From NCBI GenBank assembly GCA_035524795.1, contig DATKOF010000017.1:1-31262 (forward strand): DNA of 31,262 nt. The letters are read 5' to 3'. Each line of letters opens with the position of its first letter. The first letter of the stretch is position 1. Positions 1 to 8,116 of the stretch are shown in pieces. The position numbers and the translations under genes were made by a program. Source of the stretch: DATKOF01 sp035524795. Its GTDB lineage: Bacteria; Pseudomonadota; Gammaproteobacteria; Burkholderiales; SG8-41. The notes under the pieces are model-generated. The model worked only from the letters and a program-made list of their open reading frames with translations. It did not search any database and was not told the origin of the DNA.

Positions 1-1103
1 GGGATCTGCAGCACGCCCGCGAGCTGGTACTCGATCGGATCCTCGATGGTCACGATCTTGTCGAGCCCCGTGTTGATTTCCGAGAGGGCGGCGTACAGCG
101 TGGTCGTCTTGCCGCTGCCGGTCGGGCCCGTCACGAGCAACATGCCGTACGGCTCGGCGCAGAGCCGGCGCAGTTTGCTCATCGCGCGCGGGTTGAAACC
201 GAGCAGATCGAGCGACAGCCCTTTCATCTGGTCGGTCAGCGCCTGTTTGTCGAGTATCCGCAGCACCGCGTCCTCGCCGTGGATGCTCGGCATCACCGAC
301 ACGCGGAAATCGATCTGCCGTCCGCGGCTGGAAATCCTGAAGCGGCCGTCCTGCGGAATGCGGCGTTCCGAGATGTCGAGGTCCGACATCACCTTGAGAC
401 GGGAAATCACCTGCTCGGCGGCATCCGTGCTGGCCACGCTGCCGACCTGGCTGAGGACGCCGTCGATCCGGTACTTGATGACCAGCGATTCGGCGCCGGT
501 CTCGAGATGAATGTCGCTGGCGCCGGCTTTCAGCGCGTCGTACAGCGTCGAGTGCACCAGCCTGACGATCGGACTGGTGTCCTCATTGATGGTCTTCAGC
601 GACAGGTCGTCCACGTCCTCGCCGTCGCCGGCCTGCGTTTCGACTTCCACCAGCATGCCGTCCATCGCACGCATCGTTTCCTCGTGATGCGCCAGATAGG
701 CGGCGAGATCCGAGGAATGAGCAAGCAGCCAGCGCACCGGCTGATCGATGCGCTCCTCGGCCCACGGCCGCAGCGTCTCGTCGAAGGGATCGGCGAACAC
801 CAGCGCCAGCGCGCCGTCGCCGCCGCGAACCAGCACGCAGGCGCGCCGCAGCGCCTCCGCGTACGGCAGCAGCTCGAATGCCGGCGTCATCGCGAACAGT
901 TGTTCGCCGCCGGCGACGCCCACATGCAGGATGTCCGCAAGCGCGGCGACGAACGCCGGCGCCGGCAGCCCCATGTTCGATTCCAGTATCTCGATCAACC
1001 TGCCGTCTCCGCCGCCGATCCCGCGCCGCGCTTCGCTGATCGACTGCAGCGTCAGCGGGCTGCCGGTCGCGGCGACCGTCGGCGGCAGGATGTTGTCGTT
1101 CAT
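1..1103 (-). CDS. gspE: Type II secretion ATPase GspE, C-terminus missing at window edge
   Basis: Cytoplasmic hexameric ATPase that powers pseudopilus assembly in type II secretion. The 367 visible residues hold a GspE-type N-terminal domain (about 35-140), then the nucleotide-binding core. The core has the Walker A motif GPTGSGKTTT near residues 326-335 and the start of the Asp box (TIEDPIEY) near 352-359. Walker B, the His box and the tetracysteine zinc region lie beyond the left edge. The ATG overlaps the gspF stop in an ATGA, and a GGGAG ribosome site lies inside the end of gspF, so the two genes are translationally coupled. PilB-type pilus ATPases are close relatives. The adjacent gspG, with its typical C-terminal region, makes secretion rather than twitching the better reading. 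Confidence 0.93.
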   Translation of the reverse strand, partial: MNDNILPPTVAATGSPLTLQSISEARRGIGGGDGRLIEILESNMGLPAPAFVAALADILHVGVAGGEQLFAMTPAFELLPYAEALRRACVLVRGGDGALALVFADPFDETLRPWAEERIDQPVRWLLAHSSDLAAYLAHHEETMRAMDGMLVEVETQAGDGEDVDDLSLKTINEDTSPIVRLVHSTLYDALKAGASDIHLETGAESLVIKYRIDGVLSQVGSVASTDAAEQVISRLKVMSDLDISERRIPQDGRFRISSRGRQIDFRVSVMPSIHGEDAVLRILDKQALTDQMKGLSLDLLGFNPRAMSKLRRLCAEPYGMLLVTGPTGSGKTTTLYAALSEINTGLDKIVTIEDPIEYQLAGVLQI

Positions 1104-2278
1104 TGCAGGCTCCCGGCCAGTTCGAAGATCGGCATGTACAGCGACAGCACGATGACGCCGATGATGATGCCGATCGCCGTCATCAGCAGCGGTTCGAACA
1201 GGCGCATGAAGCGGTCGATCCAGTGCGCGATTTCCTCATCGTGGAACGCCGCGATGCGCTCCATCATCGTTCCCATCTCGCCGGTGCGCTCGCCGACGCG
1301 CAGCATGCGCAGCGCGACCGGCGTGGTCAGTCCGTGCGCGCTCATCGCGCGCGACAGCGGCTTGCCTTCGCGCACCTCGCGGATCGCCTGCCCGAGCCGA
1401 TCGCGCAGCCCCGGCTGCAGCAGGTCGCCGACCATTTCGAGCGCGGGCACCACCGGCACGCCGCCGGACAGCAGCATGCCCGTGGTACGGTAGAAGCGCG
1501 CCAGCTGCACGATACGCAATTTGTCGCCGACCACCGGCAGCTGCACCAGATGTTCGCCGATGCGCGCGCGGCGCGGCGCGTCGAGCAGCGCGATCGCGAG
1601 CGCCGCCACCAGCGCGGCGGCGATTGCCGCGACCACACCGGCGTGTTCGTTCAGCAGCGTCCCGAACTGCATCAACAGCTGTGTCGACCACGGCTGCTCG
1701 CGGCCGAGGTCGGCATAGATCGAGGCGAACTTGGGCACCACGTAGCCGAGCAGGAACAGGATCACCACGCCACCGACCACGATCAGCAGCGCGGGATAAA
1801 TCGAGGCCGTCATCAGCTTCGATCGCAGCGCTTCGACCTGCAGCTGATAGGCGATGTAGCGCGACAGCGCCTGCGGCAGGTTGCCGGTCTTCTCGCTGGC
1901 GCGCACCGTCGCGATATACAGCGGCGGGAACGACGCCGCGCATCTTTCAAGCGCCGCGGAAAACGTCTGCCCCTGAAACAGATGCTCCAGCACCTGCTGC
2001 ACCACCGTGTGCATCTGTCCTTCCTGATGGCGCTCGGAAAGCGTCTGCAGCGCTTCGATCAGCCCGAGACCGGCGTTGAGCAGCGCGATCAGTTCCTGGC
2101 TGAACATCAGCAGCGGAAAACGGCTGCGCGCCGCGGCCGCCGCGCGCGGAACCTTGACATCGAGCACCACATAGCCTTTGGCCAGCGCCTGCTGGCGGGC
2201 GTCCGTTTCGTCGGCGGCGTCCAGCGCGAAACGGGTCAGCCCGGCGGGCGATTTGACGGCTTTGATCTCGAAGCGCAC
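1100..2278 (-). CDS. gspF: Type II secretion inner-membrane protein GspF
   Basis: Polytopic inner-membrane platform protein of the type II secretion system, 392 aa against about 400 for the family. Two GspF domains are visible, at about 65-190 and 265-385. Each is followed by a hydrophobic segment: AGVVAAIAAALVAALAIALL near 215-234 and the C-terminal LLMTAIGIIIGVIVLSLYMP. A further helix lies near 160-180 (YPALLIVVGGVVILFLLGYV). The start is GTG, three bases after the gspG stop. No better ATG follows before the conserved N-terminal region. The stop overlaps the gspE start. PilC of type IV pili is the alternative family member; gspG upstream argues for secretion. Confidence 0.92.
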   Translation of the reverse strand: MRFEIKAVKSPAGLTRFALDAADETDARQQALAKGYVVLDVKVPRAAAAARSRFPLLMFSQELIALLNAGLGLIEALQTLSERHQEGQMHTVVQQVLEHLFQGQTFSAALERCAASFPPLYIATVRASEKTGNLPQALSRYIAYQLQVEALRSKLMTASIYPALLIVVGGVVILFLLGYVVPKFASIYADLGREQPWSTQLLMQFGTLLNEHAGVVAAIAAALVAALAIALLDAPRRARIGEHLVQLPVVGDKLRIVQLARFYRTTGMLLSGGVPVVPALEMVGDLLQPGLRDRLGQAIREVREGKPLSRAMSAHGLTTPVALRMLRVGERTGEMGTMMERIAAFHDEEIAHWIDRFMRLFEPLLMTAIGIIIGVIVLSLYMPIFELAGSLQ

Positions 2279-2281
2279 GGA

Positions 2282-2716
2282 TCACCAGTTCGTGATGTCT
2301 GCATCCTCGCCGCTGCCGCCGGGACGGCCGTCCTTGCCGTACGAAAACAGGTCGAATTCCCCGTGGTCGCCGGGCTGCTTGTACTGGTACGGATTGCCCC
2401 ACGGATCGGGCGGCACGCTTTTTTTCAGATAGGGGCCGCCCCATTTGGGTTCGTTGGCCGGCCGCGCGGTCAGCGCGTTGAGGCCGACTTCCGTCGATGG
2501 ATAGTGGCCGGTGTCGAGTCGATACTGGTCGAGCGCCTTTTCCAGCGCATCGATCTGCGCCTTGGCAGCCTTGACTTCGGATTTTCCCAGCTGATTGAAA
2601 TAACGCGGACCGACGTAGGCCGCCAGCAGGCCGATGATCACCATTACCACCAGCAGTTCGAGCAGTGTGAACCCGCGCGTATGACTGATACGGAAATCAG
2701 TCCCGGTCTGCCTCAT
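2282..2716 (-). CDS. gspG: Major type II pseudopilin GspG
   Basis: Major pseudopilin, cleaved and N-methylated by prepilin peptidase and polymerised into the periplasmic pseudopilus. The reading frame is open to 2830, but the ATG at 2716 gives 144 aa with a short basic leader directly before the cleavage motif RG/FTLLELLVVMVIIGLLAA, and an upstream GGAGG supports it. The C-terminal half has the GspG pattern: KWGGPYLKK, then DPWGNPYQYKQPGDHGEFDLFSYGKDG, including the Asp and loop residues that bind calcium in characterised GspG proteins. It heads the gspG-gspF-gspE transcription unit. In enterobacterial operons the order is instead E-F-G. Confidence 0.94.
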   Translation of the reverse strand: MRQTGTDFRISHTRGFTLLELLVVMVIIGLLAAYVGPRYFNQLGKSEVKAAKAQIDALEKALDQYRLDTGHYPSTEVGLNALTARPANEPKWGGPYLKKSVPPDPWGNPYQYKQPGDHGEFDLFSYGKDGRPGGSGEDADITNW

Positions 2717-2984
2717 GGGACGCCCTGCCTCCGAAGGAAAAGTAAAAAACCTGGACGTTTGCGATCGCGTGCGCGGAATTTTAGGTCGCGAATGTGACAT
2801 TGCGGTGAAGCGGCCGTTCGCACCGTACAAATCGATTACAAAATCTGAAACCTGATTGCCGGAGTCCGTAGCTCTTTTGCGCCAGAAAAACGGGCTGCCT
2901 CACCATAATATTTTCATCGTGCGCCGGGATAATCGGCAATGCATCGAAAGAAAATACGCATCCAACATTTCGAGGATCAGTCCG

Positions 2985-3266
2985 GTGAACAGAGAACAGA
3001 TGATTGAGAAGCTGATAAATAGTTCAATCGATTCAGCGCTGAACGACCCCGAACGGGAGTGGCTGAGAGATATTTTCAGGAACGGCATCGAGGGATATGA
3101 CCAAAAGACCAATGACGAACTCGCCTTTGAAATGCGGCTGCGTGGTTTTTTTACCCTCGATCAGGAAGACACTGCGACGGACGAGGATAACGACCGCTAC
3201 GAAGAAGAAAGATTCGTGATGTGGTGCGGGATGATCAATCTCAATCAGGAGAAAAATCCGGATTGA
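2985..3266 (+). CDS. Small acidic protein of unknown function
   Basis: I do not recognise this 93-aa product. The frame is open from 2856, but the GTG at 2985 has a good GAGG site nine bases upstream, while the ATG at 3000 (MIEKLINSS) has only a weak site. The protein is soluble-looking. A helical N-terminal part contains DPEREWLRDIFRNG and GYDQKTNDELAFEMRLRGF, and a strongly acidic stretch (DQEDTATDEDNDRYEEER) follows. There is no signal peptide or membrane helix. It lies alone between the divergent secretion operon and the exopolysaccharide genes, in DNA more AT-rich than either side, which could mean acquisition or weak expression. A perfect palindrome begins six bases after its stop. Confidence 0.6.
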   Translation: MNREQMIEKLINSSIDSALNDPEREWLRDIFRNGIEGYDQKTNDELAFEMRLRGFFTLDQEDTATDEDNDRYEEERFVMWCGMINLNQEKNPD

Positions 3267-3271
3267 ATCGC

Positions 3272-3289
3272 ATAGTCCATATGGACTAT
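3272..3289. promoter_or_regulatory. Perfect 18-bp palindrome upstream of the exopolysaccharide genes
   Basis: ATAGTCCAT followed directly by its own reverse complement ATGGACTAT, with no mismatch and no spacer. It sits just after the stop of the small acidic gene and about 130 bases before wcaJ. As DNA it resembles an operator for a dimeric regulator. As RNA it could form a seven-pair stem with a four-base loop. No U-run follows directly, so a terminator role is unlikely. The function is inferred from position only. Confidence 0.45.
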
Positions 3290-3421
3290 ACAAATGAATG
3301 TTTTCGTATGAATTGACGAAAAAAGTATCAGCCTTGAATCAGGAATTGCCGGATACCGAAGTTTCCTTGTCATATTGATCGGGTATCGTTGCTCCTTTCG
3401 TTTTCTGGTTGAACAGCGGCA

Positions 3422-4816
3422 GTGTTCGCAACGGCCAATTCCCAGCCCCGCTTGCTGCGCCGGCAGCTTTCCCCGATAGCGCTGCTGAGGATCACACTCG
3501 ATCCGCTGATCGTGATCGGGACGCTGTTCATTGTGACTCAGATCTACGGCGAACCGTTCGAAGGTCCTTATCTGGTGCTGTCGTTGATCGTGTTCTCGCT
3601 CACCTTTCCGGCGAGCCCGCCTGTCGCGACCGGCAATTACGCGCTGCTGCAGGAGATCAGCGTCAACTGGCTGGCGATCGTGTTCATCCTGCTGATTTTC
3701 GGCTGGGCCACGCGCAGCCTGACGGCCTTTCCCCATGAAGTGCTGGTGACATGGGGGCTGACCGTGCCGGCCGTCGAATTCGCGGTTCACCGCGCGCTGC
3801 CGGCGCTACTGCCGAAAATTCTTGCGCTCGAAGGAGTGCAGCGCAGTGCGGTGATCGTCGGCGCCGGCGAACTCGGACGCAAGCTCGCGCAACAGGTCGG
3901 CGCCTCCGCTCTCGGCATCCGTCTGCTCGGATTTTTCGACGACCGCAGCAACGACCGCCTCAACGTGCCGGAGAACCACCAGCTGCTCGGCAACATCGCC
4001 AGTCTCGCGGAGTTCGTCAAAAACGCGCGCGTCGATCTGATCTATGTGACGCTGCCGATGGCGTCGCAGCCGCGCATCCTGCAACTGCTGGACGGGCTGC
4101 GCGATACCACCGCGTCGATCTATTTCGCGCCGGACATCTTTCTGTTCGACCTGATCCAGGCGCGGATGGACAGCCTTAACGGCATCCCGGTGGTGGCGGT
4201 GTGCGAAACGCCCTTTTACGGCGTCAATGGGTTGATCAAGCGCGTCAGCGACGTGGTGCTGGCGACGCTGATCCTGGCGCTGATCTCGCCGCTGATGCTC
4301 GCGATCGCGATCGGCGTCAAGCTGAGTTCGCCGGGGCCGGTGCTGTTCAAGCAGCGTCGCTACGGTCTGGATGGCAGGGAGATCATCGTCTACAAATTCA
4401 GATCGATGACGGTGTGCGAAGACAGCCCCGACGTGATCCGGCAGGCGACCAGGAACGACCGGCGTATAACCCGGCTCGGCGCCTTTCTGCGCCGCACCTC
4501 GCTCGACGAACTGCCGCAGTTCATCAACGTGCTGCAGGGACGGATGAGCGTGGTCGGACCGCGCCCGCATGCAGTCGCGCACAACGAGCTCTACCGCAAG
4601 CTGATCAAGGGCTACATGATCCGCCACAAGGTCAAGCCCGGCATCACCGGCTGGGCGCAGGTGAACGGCCTGCGCGGCGAGACCGAATCGCTGGACAAGA
4701 TGAAGGCGCGGATCGATTACGACCTCGCCTATCTGCGCAACTGGTCGCTGCGGCTGGATCTGGCGATCGTGGTGAAAACCGTTTTCGTCGTGCTGAAGGA
4801 CCGCAATGCGTACTGA
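3422..4816 (+). CDS. wcaJ: Undecaprenyl-phosphate sugar-1-phosphate transferase (WcaJ type)
   Basis: Inner-membrane enzyme that starts exopolysaccharide repeat units by moving a sugar 1-phosphate, usually glucose, from its UDP carrier to undecaprenyl phosphate. It is 464 aa, the usual length. Four hydrophobic segments lie within residues 20-130. A nucleotide-fold region follows (VIVGAGELGRKLAQ, about 140-260). Then comes the bacterial sugar transferase domain (about 270-464) with SSPGPVLFKQRRYGLDGR, YKFRSM, RRTSLDELPQFINVLQG, MSVVGPRPHA and KPGITGWAQVNGLRGET, ending in the family-typical LKDRNAY. The first possible start is GTG 3422, three codons after an in-frame stop. Its ribosome site is weak. 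manC follows after 24 bases. The exact sugar cannot be read from sequence. Confidence 0.9.
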   Translation: MFATANSQPRLLRRQLSPIALLRITLDPLIVIGTLFIVTQIYGEPFEGPYLVLSLIVFSLTFPASPPVATGNYALLQEISVNWLAIVFILLIFGWATRSLTAFPHEVLVTWGLTVPAVEFAVHRALPALLPKILALEGVQRSAVIVGAGELGRKLAQQVGASALGIRLLGFFDDRSNDRLNVPENHQLLGNIASLAEFVKNARVDLIYVTLPMASQPRILQLLDGLRDTTASIYFAPDIFLFDLIQARMDSLNGIPVVAVCETPFYGVNGLIKRVSDVVLATLILALISPLMLAIAIGVKLSSPGPVLFKQRRYGLDGREIIVYKFRSMTVCEDSPDVIRQATRNDRRITRLGAFLRRTSLDELPQFINVLQGRMSVVGPRPHAVAHNELYRKLIKGYMIRHKVKPGITGWAQVNGLRGETESLDKMKARIDYDLAYLRNWSLRLDLAIVVKTVFVVLKDRNAY

Positions 4817-4840
4817 CCGCCGCGCATCGACGGCGCCGCG

Positions 4841-6259
4841 ATGAATCTGTACCCGGTCATCCTGTCGGGCGGCGCCGGCAGCCGGCTGTGGCCGCTGTCG
4901 CGCGAGTCGCTGCCCAAACAGTTTCTGAAAATGCTGTCGGAACGTACGCTGTTCCAGGAGACGATCCTGCGCCTGAACGGGATCGAATCGGTGCAGCCGC
5001 CGCTGGTGATCGCCAACCACGAACACCGCTTCCTGATCGCCGAGCAGTTGCGTGACATCGATGTCCGGCCGCAGGCGCTGCTGCTGGAGCCGGCCGGACG
5101 CAACACTGCGCCGGCGGTGGCCGCCGCCGCCTATCATCTGCTGCAGCACGATGAAGACGCGCTGATGCTGGTGCTGCCGGCCGATCATCATCTGCCCGAC
5201 GTCGCGCCGTTCCACGCGGCGGTGCGGCGCGCAGTCGCCGCCGCCGAACGCGGATTCCTCGTCACATTCGGCGTCGTGCCGCGCTGGCCCGAATCCGGCT
5301 ACGGCTACATCCAGCGCGGCGACGCACTCGATGCGTTGCCCGACTGCTACCGGATCGCCAGCTTTGTTGAAAAACCGGAACCCGAAATCGCCGCCAAATA
5401 CATTGCCGCCGGCGATTACTTCTGGAACAGCGGCATGTTCCTGTTCGGCGCGCGCCAGTTCAGGGACGAGCTGGAGCGCCTGCGGCCCCAGCTCGCGGCC
5501 GGCTGCCGGCGCGCGGTGCAGGGCGCGGTCCGCGATCTCGATTTCCTGCGCCTGGAGCCCGCGGCTTTCGCGCAATGCGAGGCGACGTCCGTTGATTACG
5601 CGATCATGGAACCGACCGCCGCCGGCGCCATCGTGATGGCCGATTTTCGCTGGTCGGATCTCGGCTCATGGGAATCGCTGTGGGAAGCCGCACCGAAGGA
5701 CAGCGCGGGCAATTTCGCCGGCGGCGACGTCTATCTGGACGACGTCAGGGATTCCTACGTGGTTTCGACGCAACGGATGGTCGCGGCGATCGGCATCGGC
5801 CATCTGGTGGTCGTCGAAACACCGGACGCAGTTCTGGTGTGCGACCGCGACCAGGTGCAGCGGGTCAGGCAGATGGTCGAACATCTGAAGTCGCAACGGC
5901 GCGCCGAACACGCGCAGCACCGTACCCTTTACCGCCCGTGGGGCCATTTCGAAAGCATCGACGCCGGGCCGCGCTTCCGCGTCAAGCGCATCACCGTCAA
6001 TCCCGGCCGCAAGCTGTCGCTGCAGTTGCATCACCATCGCGCGGAACACTGGGTCGTGGTCACCGGCACCGCGAAGATCACCCGCGGCGACGAAACGATC
6101 GTGCTGTCCGAAAACCAGTCGACCTACATTCCGGTGGGAGTCCCCCACCGCCTGGAAAATCCCGGCAAGATTCCGCTGCAGATCATCGAGGTGCAGTCGG
6201 GCGCCTATCTGGAAGAGGACGACATCGTGCGCCTCGAAGACGCCTACAACCGCGCCTGA
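4841..6259 (+). CDS. manC: Mannose-1-phosphate guanylyltransferase / mannose-6-phosphate isomerase
   Basis: Bifunctional type II phosphomannose isomerase/GDP-mannose pyrophosphorylase (ManC/CpsB/AlgA family, 472 aa). It makes GDP-mannose for exopolysaccharide. The nucleotidyltransferase signature GGAGSRLWPLSRESLPKQF is at residues 10-28, and FVEKPEPEIAAKYI and YFWNSGMFLF mark the catalytic core. The C-terminal cupin isomerase domain starts near 365 (YRPWGHFESID). It has the metal-binding stretch LQLHHHRAEHWVVV and ends with YIPVGVPHRLENPG and the closing LEEDDIVRLEDAYNR. The ATG has almost no Shine-Dalgarno sequence, so coupling to wcaJ translation is likely. The two genes appear to form one transcription unit. 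Confidence 0.95.
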   Translation: MNLYPVILSGGAGSRLWPLSRESLPKQFLKMLSERTLFQETILRLNGIESVQPPLVIANHEHRFLIAEQLRDIDVRPQALLLEPAGRNTAPAVAAAAYHLLQHDEDALMLVLPADHHLPDVAPFHAAVRRAVAAAERGFLVTFGVVPRWPESGYGYIQRGDALDALPDCYRIASFVEKPEPEIAAKYIAAGDYFWNSGMFLFGARQFRDELERLRPQLAAGCRRAVQGAVRDLDFLRLEPAAFAQCEATSVDYAIMEPTAAGAIVMADFRWSDLGSWESLWEAAPKDSAGNFAGGDVYLDDVRDSYVVSTQRMVAAIGIGHLVVVETPDAVLVCDRDQVQRVRQMVEHLKSQRRAEHAQHRTLYRPWGHFESIDAGPRFRVKRITVNPGRKLSLQLHHHRAEHWVVVTGTAKITRGDETIVLSENQSTYIPVGVPHRLENPGKIPLQIIEVQSGAYLEEDDIVRLEDAYNRA

Positions 6260-6506
6260 CTTTCCGGATGCATGTCGCGCTCGGATGAAAGCCCGACTTG
6301 GTGCGCCGCCGGAAGAAGGTTTGGTCGGGTGACACTGTGCCACCACGCGAACTCACGAATCTGCATACCCGGCGCCACCGCCTCCCGCAGGATGCAGGAT
6401 CATCTATTTTTCAGTACGACGCCTCTTCATCTTCGTCTTGTAGTCCGACCTCAAAATTTTACTGCAATATCTCATCGATATATTTTAATGCAAAGGGCTA
6501 TTTGCA

Positions 6507-6950
6507 ATGAATAGACCATCAACAGGTTTCACCTTGGTAGAACTGATCGTCGTTATTGTGACTCTTGGCATACTAGCCGCCACCGCGCTGCCACAGTTCG
6601 TCAATTTACAGGGAAATGCCCGCGCTGCTACGGTCAACGCTTTCGCGGGGGGCCTGCAATCGGCGGTCAATCTGGTTCAATCAGGATGGGTAGCACAAGG
6701 AAATGTATCACCGGTAACGTTGGCCAACGGCAACTCCGTCACGGTCTCTGCAACGGGTATTCCGACGGCAAATCTTGCGGGCATAGGAACCGCGATGAAC
6801 TGCCAAAGCGCCACCCTCTGTCAGGGGATGGTGGCAAATTTTGGCCCCCTCCTGACGACATTCCAACCGAACGGCGGACCGTTAACTGGACTCTGTCAGG
6901 TTTCTTACACTGCAGCCGGGGTGATAAATGCTACAGTCAGCGGTTGCTGA
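6507..6950 (+). CDS. MshA-like type IV prepilin / pseudopilin
   Basis: 147-aa class III signal protein. A six-residue leader ends in TG/FTLVELIVVIVTLGILAATA, with the Gly(-1) and Glu(+5) needed by prepilin peptidase. The downstream ALPQFVNLQGNARAATVNAF is the pattern of MSHA-type pilins. A Cys pair in the C-terminal part (CQVS...VSGC at the very end) could form the usual D-loop disulfide; two more Cys lie near 97-103 (NCQSATLCQG). AAGGG nine bases upstream supports the start. No assembly ATPase, platform protein or peptidase is adjacent, so it is an orphan that would borrow machinery, perhaps from the gsp genes to the left. The gene is less GC-rich than wcaJ/manC. Confidence 0.82.
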   Translation: MNRPSTGFTLVELIVVIVTLGILAATALPQFVNLQGNARAATVNAFAGGLQSAVNLVQSGWVAQGNVSPVTLANGNSVTVSATGIPTANLAGIGTAMNCQSATLCQGMVANFGPLLTTFQPNGGPLTGLCQVSYTAAGVINATVSGC

Positions 6951-6989
6951 TGGGTTGCGGCACCCCGCAGCGCGATTTACCGATAAGAC

Positions 6990-7652
6990 TTAACAGATAG
7001 ATATCGCACGTAGTTTGCGGCCGTAGAGCACGACGATACTGAGGCCAGCAAGCAGCATGACAAAGACGGTGGGCTCAGGCACAGGCGTCACCTCACCCAG
7101 CATCACATTATCCAGCGCCGCCAAGCTGTCACCCGCTAGCGGGGTGATCGAAAAACCCGTGAAATACTCGCCGCTGCCGGCGATAAATCCGAAAAACGAC
7201 ATCGCGGACTGCAACGGAACCGATTGATTCAGAAAATTATACGAACCAAGATTGGTGGTCAGCGTCAAATCAACTGCAGATGAGGCGAGCAAGGTCCCGA
7301 TATCGAACCCGAACATATTGTAGTTACTTACCAAGCTGCCGGTTAATGGACTGCCGAATGAATTGACCGTGAACACATTGCTGCTCACGCCCAGGCCCGA
7401 GGCAGGACCTACGATAATATTGTTGCCGGTTGTATAGGTAACTCCATCTACAGTCCATGGGTCTCCGGGAGAAGCCAATCCAGGGCCGTCGTTGTAGACA
7501 ATTCCCTCAAAATCGTTATCCTCAACAATCGCTCCCAAAGCAGAAAATGAGGCCTGATCATTGGTGAGCGTCACCCCCGCGTGTACCGAAGATCCGATCA
7601 ACGCCAATGTGAGAAGAAACCACCGGAATAAGTGGGGCGGCACTTTACTCAT
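6990..7652 (-). CDS. PEP-CTERM sorting domain protein
   Basis: Exported 220-aa protein. An N-terminal signal peptide (FLLTLALIGSSVHA, cut near residue 25) precedes a Gly/Ser/Asn/Thr-rich beta-type body with no Cys. Near the C-terminus is the tripartite sorting signal: VPEP, a hydrophobic helix (TVFVMLLAGLSIVVLY) and a basic GRKLR cluster. In the known PEP-CTERM system an exosortase removes this tail during export to the surface or extracellular matrix. An unusual short extension, AISIC, follows the basic cluster. The gene converges on the prepilin with 39 bases between them. Its ATG has no clear ribosome site. The molecular role of the body is not recognisable. Confidence 0.85.
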   Translation of the reverse strand: MSKVPPHLFRWFLLTLALIGSSVHAGVTLTNDQASFSALGAIVEDNDFEGIVYNDGPGLASPGDPWTVDGVTYTTGNNIIVGPASGLGVSSNVFTVNSFGSPLTGSLVSNYNMFGFDIGTLLASSAVDLTLTTNLGSYNFLNQSVPLQSAMSFFGFIAGSGEYFTGFSITPLAGDSLAALDNVMLGEVTPVPEPTVFVMLLAGLSIVVLYGRKLRAISIC

Positions 7653-8116
7653 TTCTGGTTCATTTGCAGGTAAATAAGCATCTTTTCAAATTTTAAGGAT
7701 ACCGCCAGGATTTCTCCATATGCAATAGTCCATTCGGAAAATAAACTGTCACATAAATGTCCATACCGCTGATTTTTTCGCGCACAGCCCGTTTCATCAC
7801 GAAAATATTCGTCATTCCCCCAAACTGGATCCCCATCACTACTACCGTCGGGCGCTGATATCAGCACCGGTGGCGCGCCAGTTCGATCAGCCGGTCGCAC
7901 CCTTCGTCACTCAACACTCCGTCGCGCACGCCCACGGGCGCGCCAAAAAACCGGCTGATGAGCCACACGGACTGTCTGGAAGAGTCCTGGATACATTCCA
8001 GCGTAATACATTTTGGTTATCCTCAACCCGCTCGCCTGAGTCAGCCTTGGGCAAGGGCAAATCGAAAAACGGATATCCAACGGGTCCCATACATACTGAA
8101 TGAAAGGTCCATCGCA
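7653..8116. other. 464-bp intergenic region between divergent PEP-CTERM genes
   Basis: No convincing gene is present. The region is AT-rich at its left and should hold the promoters of both flanking PEP-CTERM genes, though I cannot pick a clean -35/-10 pair. It contains a 12-bp palindrome, GCTGATATCAGC, at 7854-7865. Directly next to it is a 56-bp segment (7868-7923) copied from the dioxygenase gene at 13597-13652. A nine-base half of the 3272-3289 palindrome (ATAGTCCAT) occurs at 7725-7733, which may be chance. Confidence 0.6.
7868..7923 (-). repeat. Stray fragment of a prolyl 4-hydroxylase gene (direct repeat, left copy)
   Basis: 55 of 56 bases are identical to 13597-13652, in the same orientation. 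On the minus strand it encodes DGVLSDEGCDRLIELARHR with one change (Glu to Gly) from the intact protein. The frame stops two codons later, after a Cys codon, on the C-terminal side. On the N-terminal side it stays open for about a dozen codons that do not match the intact gene well. It is either a gene remnant or a recombination scar. The fragment itself has no start and is not expected to be expressed. Confidence 0.85.

Noticed and set aside
1103..2797. Long plus-strand open frame opposite gspF and gspG
   Set aside because: It is antisense to two well-supported genes and its product is Arg/His/Gln-rich low-complexity protein, a usual by-product of high-GC codon bias.
3806..5575. 589-codon minus-strand open frame opposite wcaJ and manC
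   Set aside because: It spans the end of one real gene and the start of another and has antisense-type composition.
6951..6989. Possible terminator between the prepilin and PEP-CTERM genes
   Set aside because: Only a five-pair stem (TGCGG/CCGCA) with no T-tract is present.
7748..7766. Pho-box-like sequence CTGTCACATAAATGTCCAT
   Set aside because: The second half matches the Pho consensus only in its TGTC core, and it does not face the phosphoesterase gene.
7693..7836. 47-codon minus-strand frame (starts MGIQFGGMTNIF) upstream of a PEP-CTERM gene
   Set aside because: The composition is protein-like, but there is no ribosome site and no recognisable family, so it is not supportable as a gene.
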